Positions 1 through 8,317 of a DNA stretch of 64,000 bases are shown one piece after another. A program made the translations under genes and the position numbers. The notes beneath the pieces were generated by a model, which was given only the letters and a program-made list of their open reading frames with translations, did no database searches and was not told the DNA's origin. Each line of letters starts with the position of its first letter. The first letter of the stretch is position 1. The DNA comes from Winogradskya humida. GTDB taxonomy: Bacteria > Actinomycetota > Actinomycetes > Mycobacteriales > Micromonosporaceae. The DNA lies in the NCBI RefSeq assembly GCF_016862215.1, contig NZ_BOMN01000108.1:84883-148882 (forward strand), written 5' to 3'.

Positions 1-483
1 CTGCTCAGGCCAAGCAGGATCGACAGGTACGAACGCCGCGCCGGCCACCATGATCCCGAGAACGGCGATCACCATCTCGGCCGATCGAGGCATCCCGACG
101 CCCACCACGTCCTCGGCCCGGCTACCGACAACCCCGCCACCATCCGAACCGGATCCGGAGACCGAGCCGGAGCCAGGGATCGAGCCGGAGCCGGAGGCCG
201 AGCCGGAGCCGGAGCCGGAGCCGGAGGCCGAGCCGGAGCCAGGGTTCGAGCCGGGGCCGGGAGTGCCGATGCCGCGCTCGCGCAACTGCCTGGCAAGGGC
301 GAACACCCGCTCGCTGAGCTCGCCGTAGGTCAGCCGGGTCTCCCCCGCGACCAGCGCCAACGCCTGCGGGTGCCGCGCCGCCTCGGCAACGAAGGCATCG
401 ACCACGGTAGAGACCTCAGCGGGCGTGGTGTTGTTGTTCCACCGCGCCAGCGAAGATTCGATCCCTTGCAGCCCAGCCGTCAT
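1..483 (-). CDS. NRPS-type amino acid adenylation protein, N-terminal part (runs off the window)
   Basis: The first 161 codons of a gene that continues past the left edge. The reading frame begins with a C-domain-linker-like WNNNTTP, then an adenylation (A) domain start: LTYGELSERV, LARQLRERGIG, VVGVGMPRSAEM and VAGAAFVPVDPAWPEQ, which match A-domain core regions A1 and A2. The domain activates an amino or aryl acid as its adenylate for siderophore assembly. Between GIG and EDVVGV lies an insertion of about 45 residues, nearly all Ser-Gly with some Pro and Ala, encoded by GC-rich 6-bp repeats (about 125-265). The ATG at 483 has a GGAGGT about 10 nt upstream and an iron box at 540-558. The substrate and the remaining modules cannot be seen. 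The A-domain call is firm; the siderophore role is inferred from the iron box and neighbours. Confidence 0.85.
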   Translation of the reverse strand, partial: MTAGLQGIESSLARWNNNTTPAEVSTVVDAFVAEAARHPQALALVAGETRLTYGELSERVFALARQLRERGIGTPGPGSNPGSGSASGSGSGSGSASGSGSIPGSGSVSGSGSDGGGVVGSRAEDVVGVGMPRSAEMVIAVLGIMVAGAAFVPVDPAWPEQ

Positions 484-539
484 GTGCCCCGCACCTCCGA
501 TGTAGAACGCCCACGAGGGCGCGCGTCACCGACGCGAAT

Positions 540-558
540 TTAGGTTAGCCTAACCTCT
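540..558. promoter_or_regulatory. IdeR/DtxR-type iron box before the NRPS gene
   Basis: TTAGGTTAGCCTAACCTCT matches the 19-bp actinobacterial iron-box consensus (TTAGGTTAGSCTAACCTAA) in 17 of 19 positions. It lies 57 bp upstream of the NRPS start, as expected for Fe2+-dependent repression. Confidence 0.85.
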
Positions 559-603
559 GATCAACACCAGACCGCCCTCCCTCAACCCCCGAATCCCGGC
601 CCG

Positions 604-695
604 GCCCGACTGCCGGCCCGGCCCGACTGCCGGCCCGACTGCCGGCCCGACTGCCAGCCCGACTGCCAGTCCGACTGCCAGCTCAACTGCCGGCC
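604..695. repeat. 12-bp tandem repeat array
   Basis: The heptamer GACTGCC recurs every 12 bp from about 625 to 691 (starts near 625, 637, 649, 661, 673, 685), with one earlier copy at 608. It lies between the 3' end of the ABC subunit gene (stop at 804) and the NRPS promoter. The open frames through it show no coding signal beyond the repeat. Confidence 0.8.
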
Positions 696-803
696 AGACC
701 GAGTGCCAGACGGCCAGACCCCGGATGCCGATCGAAGTGGCGTAACGCGCGCAGGCGAAAGCGGCCCGAGCCAGACACAGCCCGGACCACCCGCCAAAGT
801 CAC

Positions 804-2609
804 TCAGTCGCCGGCCGAAGACCCCGGCGAACCAGACCCCGACGCCGAACCCGGCGACGCAGAAGCAGAGGCAGAGGCAGAAGCCGGGGTCCGCGCCGAC
901 CAGGCAGCCCACAACCCGGCATACCGCCCACCGGCAGCAACCAGCTCCTCATGCGGCCCTGATTCCACAATCGACCCGTGCTCCATCACGATCACCCGGT
1001 CAGCGGCGGCAGCCTGGGTAAGCCGATGCGCAACCACCAGCGCCGTACGCCCCTCAAGAGCAGCAGCAGCGGAGTCCTCAAGATCCCGCGCACCGGCACT
1101 ACCAGCCTCAGCCGTAGCCTCGTCAAGCACCGCGACGGCCGGATCAAGCAGCACCAACCGGGCAAGGCCAAGTTGCTGAGCCTGCGCCGCGGTCAATTCG
1201 TGCTCACCGTCACCGACGAGCGTGTCCAACCCCTCAGGTAGCGCTTGCGCCCAGGTCAGAGCCCCGACCCGGGACAGCGCGGCCAGCGCGTCCTCCGTGG
1301 TCGCACCCGGCCGGGCCAGACGCAGATCCTCGATGAGCGGCCCGGCGAAGACGTGTGTCTCCTGGCTGACGATCGCCACGGTTCGAGGGGGCAGGTCCGG
1401 GACCGGGACGCCGTCGACGTACGCGCAGCCTTGTGAAGGTCGCAGGATGCCGGCGGCGATCGACGCAGCTGTTGTTTTGCCCGCCCCGGTCGAACCGACC
1501 AGCGCGACCCGCTCGCCCGGCTCGACCCGCAGTGACACCTCGTGCAGGACCGGGGTGACGCCGTCGTAGCTGAAGCTGACCTTGTCGAGGGTGAGGGCCG
1601 AACCGGCGGGCCGGTCACCGGACGGCACAGCGGGCACGTCCATGCGTACGACTCCGACCAGGCGGCCGAGGCTCGCGCCCGCGGCCTGCACGTCGTCGAA
1701 GGTGAACATGAGCATGGCGACCGGGTTGAAGAGGCGGTGGAACAGCAGTGCCGCCGCCGAGGTCTCGCCGACCGTCACGGAGCCGTTGCGGACCAGCCAG
1801 AAGCCGGTTACGAGGATCACTGCCAGGCCGAAGAACTCGGCGCGGTTGATCCGGGCACCGAAGCGGGTGAAGAGGATGAAGACGTTCACCGAGATGTCGC
1901 GGGCCTTCGCGGAAGCCGTGCCGATCTCGGCCTGGTGCCGGTCCTCGAGCCGGTACGCGTGCACCGTCCGTAACCCCTGCATGCTCTCCACCAGCAGCTG
2001 GGACCGTTCGGCGACGGCCGCGCGCTCCTGGGCGTACCGCGGGGCGGCCTTCGGCAGGTACCAGCGCAGGGCGAACACGTAGAACGGCACCGCGACGGCG
2101 CCGGCGAGGCCGAGCCGCCAGTCGATGCCGGCCATCGCCACGAGGCTGAGGAGGCCGAGCAGCACTGCCGAGATCACCTGCGGCAGCACCTCGGAGACGG
2201 CCTTGCCGATGGCGGCGATGTCCGCGCCGACCCGGGAGAGCAGGTCACCGCGGCCGGCCCGGTCCAGGACCAGCGCGGGCAGGCGCAGCGCGGTCGCGAC
2301 AGTGCTTTCGCGCAGGTCGGCGAGCATCCGGGAGCCGAGCCGCCCGACCAGGTACGTCGACAGTCCCGTCGCGGCGCCCCCGATCAGCGCGGACACGACG
2401 ATGACCACGGAGATCGGGATGATGGCGGAGGCACCGGCACCGTCGCGGACCTGGTCGACGAGGCGGCCGAGCACGTACACGGGAATGATCGTCGCGATGG
2501 CCGCGACGACGCCGGCGGCCAGTGTGTAACTGACCTCTGCCTTGCGGGTCCGCAGTTCGGCCCGGAGCCACGCGCGGCTCTCTTCGGACGATGCAATGGG
2601 GAGGGTCAT
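804..2609 (-). CDS. ABC exporter-fold subunit A, permease-ATPase with intact Walker motifs
   Basis: A 601-residue half-transporter: six-helix membrane domain (about 30-320) fused to an ATPase domain (about 335-580). Walker A GSTGAGKTT (about 370), Q-loop VSQETHVF, Walker B with catalytic Glu (AVAVLDEATAEA) and the switch His (VVAHRLT) are intact, but the signature LSGGQ is replaced by LTAAQ. The C-terminal tail is a Ser/Ala/Gly low-complexity stretch. The start ATG overlaps the stop of the upstream subunit (ATGA, 2606-2609), so the two are coupled and probably form a heterodimer. Proteins of this fold next to NRPS/mbtH genes export or import siderophores (compare IrtA/IrtB); direction cannot be read from sequence. 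Confidence 0.9.
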   Translation of the reverse strand: MTLPIASSEESRAWLRAELRTRKAEVSYTLAAGVVAAIATIIPVYVLGRLVDQVRDGAGASAIIPISVVIVVSALIGGAATGLSTYLVGRLGSRMLADLRESTVATALRLPALVLDRAGRGDLLSRVGADIAAIGKAVSEVLPQVISAVLLGLLSLVAMAGIDWRLGLAGAVAVPFYVFALRWYLPKAAPRYAQERAAVAERSQLLVESMQGLRTVHAYRLEDRHQAEIGTASAKARDISVNVFILFTRFGARINRAEFFGLAVILVTGFWLVRNGSVTVGETSAAALLFHRLFNPVAMLMFTFDDVQAAGASLGRLVGVVRMDVPAVPSGDRPAGSALTLDKVSFSYDGVTPVLHEVSLRVEPGERVALVGSTGAGKTTAASIAAGILRPSQGCAYVDGVPVPDLPPRTVAIVSQETHVFAGPLIEDLRLARPGATTEDALAALSRVGALTWAQALPEGLDTLVGDGEHELTAAQAQQLGLARLVLLDPAVAVLDEATAEAGSAGARDLEDSAAAALEGRTALVVAHRLTQAAAADRVIVMEHGSIVESGPHEELVAAGGRYAGLWAAWSARTPASASASASASPGSASGSGSPGSSAGD

Positions 2610-4312
2610 CGCAGCACCATCCGGCGGTAGTCGGCGTCGTCGGTTCCCAGTTCGGCGTGCGAACCCTCGGTCGTGACCACACCCTCGCCGAGCACGACCA
2701 CGCGGTCGGTGACGGCGAGCAGTGCCGGGCTGCTGGTGATCACGATCGTGGCGAAGCCGGAGTCCGGGCCGTGGCGCAGTGCGCGGATGCCCTGCGCGAT
2801 GGCGTGTTCGGTGACCGCGTCGACGGCGGTGGTGGGGTCGTGCAGCACCAGCACCGGTGGGCGGGCGTGCAGTGCGCGGGCCAGGGCGAGTCGCTGGCGT
2901 TGCCCGCCGGAGAGGCTGGCGCCGCGTTCGGCGACGGGAGCGTCCAGCCCATCCGCGGAAAGCGAAAGCACATCATCCGCAGCGGCCGCAGCCAGCGCAT
3001 CAGACAAAAGCGCGGGCTGGTCGTCGGACAGCGCCACGTTGGTCCCGATGGTGCCGGTGAAGAGGTCGGTGTTGTGCGGTTCCACGAGCAGCAGCCGGCG
3101 GGCGCGGGACCGCTCGATGTCCTCCAGCGGAACGCCGGCGAGCAGCACCGTGCCCTCGAACCCGGTGGGGACGGCGAGCAGTTTCACGAGGGCTTCGGCG
3201 TCGGCGGGGCGGTTGGCTACCACGCCGACGAGCTCGCCAGGGCGTACATGCAGGTCCAGACCTTCGAGCGGACCGTGACGGACCCCGGTGAGCCTGAGTT
3301 CGCAGCGTTCCTCGCTGGGGTCGGCCACGCCCTCGGGCAGGACCATCCCGGCATCGGTGACCTGGGCGACCCGGTCGGCGGAGGCGCGGGCCTCGGCGAC
3401 CCAGCTCGGCACGATGGCCAGCAGGCCGAACGGCTCCATCAGGAACTGCGCGGACCCGATCACGGTGATGAACTGGCCCACGGTGATCCGACCGGTGAGC
3501 GCGAACCAGCCGGCCATGACCGCGATGCCGCAGGCCAGCAATGTACTCAGGGTCGTGGAGGCGGCCTGGTAGGTGCCCTGGGTGCGGGAGGCGCGCAGGG
3601 TCGCCGCCAGCGATCGGCGGCTGACCGCGCGGTACCGGTCGGCGGCAGCGTCCTGGGCGCCGATACCGCGCAACGGCCGCAGCCCGGTGACCAGGTCGGT
3701 GGCGAGAGACGTCGCCCGGCCGGCCTGAGCCTGCTGGTCCGCGACCCGCTTCGTGATGAGCGGTGCGCTGATCTGCAGCACAACCAGCACGATCGGCGTG
3801 GCGACCAGCACTGTCAGGCCGAGCGGCACGCTGATCCACAGCAGCGTGACGGCGCTGATGATCGTGGCGACGATCGAGCCGGCGATGCGTGGCACATAGT
3901 CGAGCAGGTATGACGTCTCGTCGGCGTCGGTCGTGGAGACGGTCAGCAGATCACCGGTGCGGAACCCGGTTTGCGCCCCGCGCGGGTGCAGGATCTTCGC
4001 GGCGACCTCGACCCGCAGGACATGGGCTTCCTCGGCGATCGCCTTCATCAGCTGCCGCGACCCGAACCGGTACGCGAGGTTCAGCACGACGAAGAGCAGA
4101 GCCAGCACGCTCACCCAGAGAATCAGCGACATACCGTCGCCGGGACCGACCGCACTGTCGACCGTGACACCGATCAGGATCGGGATCGAAGCCTCACAGG
4201 CCTGGTGTACGCCGATCAGCGCGGTCCCGGTCCAGAGACGCTTGCCGTTGCGGGAGATGACCCGCCGCAGGATCCGCGAACCGGAACGACTCCCTGAACC
4301 GGAACGATTCAC
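2606..4312 (-). CDS. ABC exporter-fold subunit B, permease with degenerate ATPase site
   Basis: A 568-residue half-transporter: membrane domain (about 15-310), then an ATPase domain. The signature is canonical (SLSGGQRQRLALARAL, about 469), but the Walker A region reads GVVANRPADAEAL (about 362) with no GxxGxGK, the Walker B is followed by Pro instead of Glu (LVLHDPTTAVD), the Q-loop Gln is Glu (LLVEPHNTD) and the switch His is missing (IVITSSPAL). It should therefore donate LSGGQ to subunit A but not bind or hydrolyse ATP normally itself. The GTG start overlaps the mbtH stop (GTGA, 4309-4312). It belongs to the operon mbtH - B - A, driven from the iron box at 4553. Confidence 0.9.
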   Translation of the reverse strand: MNRSGSGSRSGSRILRRVISRNGKRLWTGTALIGVHQACEASIPILIGVTVDSAVGPGDGMSLILWVSVLALLFVVLNLAYRFGSRQLMKAIAEEAHVLRVEVAAKILHPRGAQTGFRTGDLLTVSTTDADETSYLLDYVPRIAGSIVATIISAVTLLWISVPLGLTVLVATPIVLVVLQISAPLITKRVADQQAQAGRATSLATDLVTGLRPLRGIGAQDAAADRYRAVSRRSLAATLRASRTQGTYQAASTTLSTLLACGIAVMAGWFALTGRITVGQFITVIGSAQFLMEPFGLLAIVPSWVAEARASADRVAQVTDAGMVLPEGVADPSEERCELRLTGVRHGPLEGLDLHVRPGELVGVVANRPADAEALVKLLAVPTGFEGTVLLAGVPLEDIERSRARRLLLVEPHNTDLFTGTIGTNVALSDDQPALLSDALAAAAADDVLSLSADGLDAPVAERGASLSGGQRQRLALARALHARPPVLVLHDPTTAVDAVTEHAIAQGIRALRHGPDSGFATIVITSSPALLAVTDRVVVLGEGVVTTEGSHAELGTDDADYRRMVLR

Positions 4313-4524
4313 TGGGGGGACATGCTGTCGCGAAGGCTCTTCGGCCGCAGGTCCGTCCAGGTGCGGTCCACATAGTCCAGGGCCTCCTGGCGCGAGGACG
4401 GGCCGAACACACTGCGCCAGCCGGACGGGACCTCCTTGAACGCCGGCCAGAGCGAGTGCTGCTCCTCGTCGTTCACGAGGACGTGGAACGTGCCGTTCTC
4501 GTCATCGAACGGGTTGCTGGACAC
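4309..4524 (-). CDS. mbtH: MbtH-like NRPS accessory protein
   Basis: A 71-residue MbtH-family protein carrying the family signature NPFDDENGTFHVLVNDEEQ, SLWPAF..VPSGW and the C-terminal YVDRTWTDLRPKSL. MbtH proteins bind A domains of NRPSs and are needed for their folding or activity, so the likely partner is the adenylation protein at the left edge. The GTG at 4524 is preferred because AAGGAG lies 5 nt upstream; an ATG at 4539 and a GTG at 4545 in the same frame lack such a site. It is the first gene of the operon with the two ABC subunits and follows an iron box by 28 bp. Confidence 0.93.
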   Translation of the reverse strand: MSSNPFDDENGTFHVLVNDEEQHSLWPAFKEVPSGWRSVFGPSSRQEALDYVDRTWTDLRPKSLRDSMSPQ

Positions 4525-4552
4525 AGAGGCTCCTTGCATCGACACCGATTTA

Positions 4553-4571
4553 CCAGGTAAGGCTAACCTAA
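4553..4571. promoter_or_regulatory. IdeR/DtxR-type iron box before mbtH
   Basis: CCAGGTAAGGCTAACCTAA closely fits the iron-box consensus. It covers the last codons and the stop (4563-4565) of the upstream ATPase gene, so operator and coding end share the same bases. The mbtH operon thus has its own iron-controlled promoter. Confidence 0.85.
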
Positions 4572-5345
4572 GCTAGAGCGTGGAATCACCATCGGGGTGT
4601 GCGTCTCGGGATCGTCGATGATCCGGCAGCCGAGCCCGAAAACCCGCTCGACCAGATCGGCGGTCATCACTTCACGCGGGTCACCCTGGGCGACGATCTC
4701 GCCGGATTTCATCACGACCAGGTGGTCCGCGTACCGGGCCGCCTGGTTCAGGTCGTGCAGCACGGCGACCATCGTGGTGTCCTGGTCCCGGTTCAGCCGT
4801 ACGCAAAGCTCCAGCAGCTCGATCTGGTGCGCGATGTCCAGGAACGTCGTCGGCTCGTCGAGCAGCACGATCGGCGTCTGCTGGGCCAGCACCATGGCGA
4901 CCCACACCCGCTGGCGCTGACCGCCGGAAAGGGTGTCGACCAGTTCCCCCGAGAGTTCGGTCACCCCGGTCGCGGCCATGGCACCGACCACGGCGGCCTC
5001 GTCCGCGGCCGACCACTGCCGGATCAGCTTCTGGTGCGGGAACCGGCCACGGGCGACCAGCTCGGCCACCGAGATGCCGTCCGGCGCGATCGACGACTGC
5101 GGCAGCAACCCGAGCCGGCGCGCGACCTCCTTCGCCGGGCGACCGTGAATGTCCTTACCGTCCAACAGCACTTCACCGGTAACAGGTTTGATGAGCCGCG
5201 ACAACGCCCGCAGCAACGTGGACTTGCCGCACGCGTTCGGGCCGATGATCGCGGTGAACCTACCGGCCGGGATCTCCAGCGACAGATGCTCGCTGATCGT
5301 CTTCTTGTCGTATCCGATGGTGATGTCGCGGGCGGCGAGGCTCAT
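4563..5345 (-). CDS. Iron-siderophore ABC importer, ATP-binding protein (FepC/FhuC type)
   Basis: A 260-residue cytoplasmic ATPase that drives uptake of Fe(III)-siderophore through the two adjacent permeases. Walker A GPNACGKST (note Ala for Gly), signature LSGGQRQR, Walker B IVLLDEPTTFLD and the switch region VLHDLNQAARY are the standard FecE/FepC motifs. The start is 12 bp after the stop of the second permease, so it is the third gene of the importer operon. No substrate-binding lipoprotein is seen in the window; it may be elsewhere or beyond the left edge. Confidence 0.93.
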   Translation of the reverse strand: MSLAARDITIGYDKKTISEHLSLEIPAGRFTAIIGPNACGKSTLLRALSRLIKPVTGEVLLDGKDIHGRPAKEVARRLGLLPQSSIAPDGISVAELVARGRFPHQKLIRQWSAADEAAVVGAMAATGVTELSGELVDTLSGGQRQRVWVAMVLAQQTPIVLLDEPTTFLDIAHQIELLELCVRLNRDQDTTMVAVLHDLNQAARYADHLVVMKSGEIVAQGDPREVMTADLVERVFGLGCRIIDDPETHTPMVIPRSSLG

Positions 5346-5357
5346 GGCTGTGATCCC

Positions 5358-6416
5358 TTATCGACGAGCCTGGCGCACCAGCAGCCAGACGAAGTAGACG
5401 CCACCGACCGACACGGTCACCACACCGACCGGTAACTGGGTCGGCGCGAAGGCACGCTGAGCGAGCCAGTCACTGAGCATGAGCAGAAACGCGCCCATGG
5501 CCGCGGACGGAACAAGAGCGATCCCGGGTGTACGGGTGAGCCGCTGGGCGAGCTGCGGCGCGGCGAGGGCGACGAACGAGATCGGTCCGGCCGTCGCCGT
5601 CGCCACCGCGATCAAGGCAACACCGACGATCAGATACACAAGCCGGACCCGTTCCACACGTACGCCCAGAGCGGCCGCCGCATCCTCACCCATCTCCAGC
5701 AGAGCAAGCCGGGGACCGTACGCGAGAAGCACGCCGGCGAGCACCGCCAGAATGACCGCGGCCGGCGTGACCTGTGCCCAGCCGAGCCCGTTGAGGCTGC
5801 CCTGTTCCCACAACGCGGCGGAGTACGCGGCCTGCACATTCATCCTGATGATGAACCACTGGTTCGCCGACGCGAGCATGGCACCGATCGCGATGCCCAC
5901 GATGATCAGCCGGAAGCCTTGCACCCCACGCTTGAACGCCAGCAGATACACGACGACCGCCGTGGCCAGCCCGCCGGCCAGCGCGCCCCCGGCCAGCAGG
6001 TAGTAACCGTTCCCGACGAAAACCGTCGCCACCAGCACACCCGTGTACGCGCCGGTGTTGAACCCGATGATGTCCGGGCTCCCCAGCGGGTTCCGCGTCA
6101 ACGCCTGGAAGATCGCCCCGGACAGCCCCAGCGCGGCACCGATCATCAACGCCAGCAGCACCCGCGGCAGCCGCCACTCGACCACGACGAGCCGCGCGGC
6201 ACGCGTACCCTCGCCTGCCAACGCCTCGATGACCTGCGCCGGGCTGAGCGTGAACTCACCCGTACCCAGCGCAAGCACACCCACCGCAAGAGCCAGCAGC
6301 ATGAGCACCACGGTGACCAGCAACGGCTTGAGACTGATCCGCGCGGAAACGCCCGGCCCCCGCAGAACCAGAACCCGCCGCCCGAAATCAACCCGCTCGG
6401 TCCGGTCCGGGGTCAC
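5358..6416 (-). CDS. Iron-siderophore ABC importer, permease (FecCD family, second subunit)
   Basis: A 352-residue polytopic membrane protein of the BtuC/FecCD family: an N-terminal helix (about 30-50), the motif PRVLLALMIGAALGLSGA, then QALTRNPLGSPDIIG and C-terminal VALAAPQLAQRLTR, all typical of FepG/FepD. The frame is open further upstream, but that stretch overlaps the first permease and is arginine-rich nonsense; the GTG at 6416 overlaps the upstream stop as GTGA (6413-6416), which fixes the start. It forms the transmembrane pore with the neighbouring permease. Confidence 0.93.
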   Translation of the reverse strand: MTPDRTERVDFGRRVLVLRGPGVSARISLKPLLVTVVLMLLALAVGVLALGTGEFTLSPAQVIEALAGEGTRAARLVVVEWRLPRVLLALMIGAALGLSGAIFQALTRNPLGSPDIIGFNTGAYTGVLVATVFVGNGYYLLAGGALAGGLATAVVVYLLAFKRGVQGFRLIIVGIAIGAMLASANQWFIIRMNVQAAYSAALWEQGSLNGLGWAQVTPAAVILAVLAGVLLAYGPRLALLEMGEDAAAALGVRVERVRLVYLIVGVALIAVATATAGPISFVALAAPQLAQRLTRTPGIALVPSAAMGAFLLMLSDWLAQRAFAPTQLPVGVVTVSVGGVYFVWLLVRQARR

Positions 6417-7468
6417 AGGCCGCTCACCCGCGAGCGGCGGATCCACCAGATCAGGACGGGCGCGCCCACGAACGCGGTGACCACCCCGACGCGGAGTTCG
6501 CCGGGCCGCACCACGAGCCGGCCGACGATGTCGGAGACCAGCAGCAGCACCGGCCCGAGCACCATGGTGTAGACGAAGATCCACCGCTGGTCCGGGCCGA
6601 CGATCCACCGGACCACATGCGGCACCATCAGCCCGACAAAACCGATCGGCCCGACCGCGGCGGTCGCGGCCCCGGTCAGCAACATCACCGAGACAGTTGC
6701 CAGGATCCGGGTACGCCCGACGCTCGCACCCAGCGTGCGCGCCAGATCGTCACCGAGCGCCACCGCGTTCAACGACCGCGCAACGAGGAGTGCGAGCAAC
6801 ACCCCCGCGAGCACGAACGGCGCGATCGTCAACGCCACATCGGCCGGCCGCCCCGCGAGCGATCCCACGTCCCAGAACCGCAGGTAGTCGAAGGCCCGCG
6901 GCCGGATCAGCCGGATACCGCTGGAGATCCCGTCCATCACGGCACCGAGGGCGATACCGGCAAGAGTGAGGCGTACGGGTGTGGCGCCGGCCCGTCCCGC
7001 CGAGCCCAGCAGATAGACCATGGTGAGCGCGAACGCGACACCGGCGAACCCGAACCACATGTACTGGTGCAGGTTGGTCAGCCCGAGCAGACCGACGGCG
7101 ACGACCACGAAGAGCGCAGCGCCGGCGTTGATGCCGAGCACCTGGGTGTCCGCGAGCGGGTTACGGGTGACCGCCTGGATGACAGCGCCGGACAGCCCGA
7201 ACGCAACCCCCGCGAGCAGCCCCAGGATCGTCCGCGGCACCCGCAGTTCCCGAACGATCGACTGGTCATCGGTGTCCGCGTAATGAAAGAACGCGTCCCA
7301 GACGGTATGCGGCGAGATGTTGCGCGTACCGAGCGCAATGCTGAGCAGACAGACCACACCGAGCAGCACCAGGCAGAGCAGCAACCCGACACCCCGCCGC
7401 GCCTGGGTCTTCGCCAGCCCGGCCGCCGGCTGCGGACGCGCAGGCGCCGCCGTACGCGTCAGGACCAT
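6413..7468 (-). CDS. Iron-siderophore ABC importer, permease (FecCD family, first subunit)
   Basis: A 351-residue FecCD-family permease with the motifs VPRTILGLLAGVAFGLSGA, QAVTRNPLADTQVLGINAG and GPIGFVGLMVPHVVRW. About ten hydrophobic segments follow an Arg-rich N-terminus. First gene of the operon permease - permease - ATPase. The ATG at 7468 has no visible Shine-Dalgarno sequence and sits only 10 bp from the iron box, so the mRNA may be leaderless. The substrate is inferred to be a ferric siderophore from the iron box and linked NRPS gene. Confidence 0.93.
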   Translation of the reverse strand: MVLTRTAAPARPQPAAGLAKTQARRGVGLLLCLVLLGVVCLLSIALGTRNISPHTVWDAFFHYADTDDQSIVRELRVPRTILGLLAGVAFGLSGAVIQAVTRNPLADTQVLGINAGAALFVVVAVGLLGLTNLHQYMWFGFAGVAFALTMVYLLGSAGRAGATPVRLTLAGIALGAVMDGISSGIRLIRPRAFDYLRFWDVGSLAGRPADVALTIAPFVLAGVLLALLVARSLNAVALGDDLARTLGASVGRTRILATVSVMLLTGAATAAVGPIGFVGLMVPHVVRWIVGPDQRWIFVYTMVLGPVLLLVSDIVGRLVVRPGELRVGVVTAFVGAPVLIWWIRRSRVSGL

Positions 7469-7478
7469 GCGCCGAAGC

Positions 7479-7497
7479 TTAGGCTAGCCTTCCCTAT
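7479..7497. promoter_or_regulatory. IdeR/DtxR-type iron box before the siderophore importer operon
   Basis: TTAGGCTAGCCTTCCCTAT fits the iron-box consensus with a few mismatches, mostly in one half-site. It lies 10 bp upstream of the first permease ATG and would cover the core promoter. Confidence 0.8.
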
Positions 7498-7547
7498 TCG
7501 TCAGCACCCGGGACGCCCCACCGGGGATCGACCGGTCCGGGCTGCCG

Positions 7548-8282
7548 TCACCACCGGTCAAGGCGAGCGGAGAGTACGGCCAGAGCTGCCATTCCCGCCG
7601 TCGACGTTCGCAGCACAGAATCACCGAGCTTGACCGGATGCGCGCCGGCCGCCACGAACGAGCCCAGTTCCTGGTCGCTGATCCCGCCCTCGGGCCCGAC
7701 GACCAGCACGATCTCCCCGGCCTCGGGCAGCTTCGCGACGGTCAGCCGGTCACTCGCCTCCTCATGCAGCACGAACGCGGCGGCCGCCCTCTCCAGTCGG
7801 GCAGCGACCTTCTTCGTGGAGGTGTCCGGGTCCCCGGAGACAACCGGAAGCCAAGAACGGCGCGCCTGCTTGGCGGCCTCGCGCGCGGTGGCGATCCACT
7901 TCTCGCGGGCCCGCACCCCGCGGTCGCCACGCCACTGCGCCACGGAACGCGACGCGGCCCACGGAACGATCTCGTCGACCCCGATCTCGGTCATGGCCTG
8001 CACGGCGAGCTCACCCCGGTCACCCTTGGCGATCCCCTGCACGACAACCAGCCGCGGATCCCCGGCGGCGACAAACGACCGCTCGCTGACCAGCATGTCG
8101 ACGCTGCCCCGCCCCACGCCCGCGACCTCGGCCCGGGCGAGCCCCCCACGACCGTCGGAGAGCAGCACGGCCTCCCCGGCCTTCAACCGCTGAACATCAG
8201 CAGCGTGATGCCCTTCCTTACCCGCCAGCGTGTACCGGGAGGAAGTGGGCAGATCGTCGACAAGAAACAGCGGCGCGGACAC
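7548..8282 (-). CDS. rsmE: 16S rRNA (uracil-1498-N3)-methyltransferase RsmE
   Basis: A 244-residue SPOUT-class methyltransferase that uses SAM to make m3U1498 in 16S rRNA. The N-terminal PUA-like part has FLVDDLP and GHHAADVQRLKAGE; the C-terminal knot has LVVGPEGGISDQEL and LGDSVLRTSTAGMAAL, the SAM-binding signature of the family. Length is typical. In many actinobacteria it directly follows dnaJ; here two other genes intervene, with 35 bp to the Uma2 gene upstream. Confidence 0.95.
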   Translation of the reverse strand: MSAPLFLVDDLPTSSRYTLAGKEGHHAADVQRLKAGEAVLLSDGRGGLARAEVAGVGRGSVDMLVSERSFVAAGDPRLVVVQGIAKGDRGELAVQAMTEIGVDEIVPWAASRSVAQWRGDRGVRAREKWIATAREAAKQARRSWLPVVSGDPDTSTKKVAARLERAAAAFVLHEEASDRLTVAKLPEAGEIVLVVGPEGGISDQELGSFVAAGAHPVKLGDSVLRTSTAGMAALAVLSARLDRW

Positions 8283-8317
8283 GCCCCGAACGCTACCTGG
8301 TCACCCCACTCCCAAGG

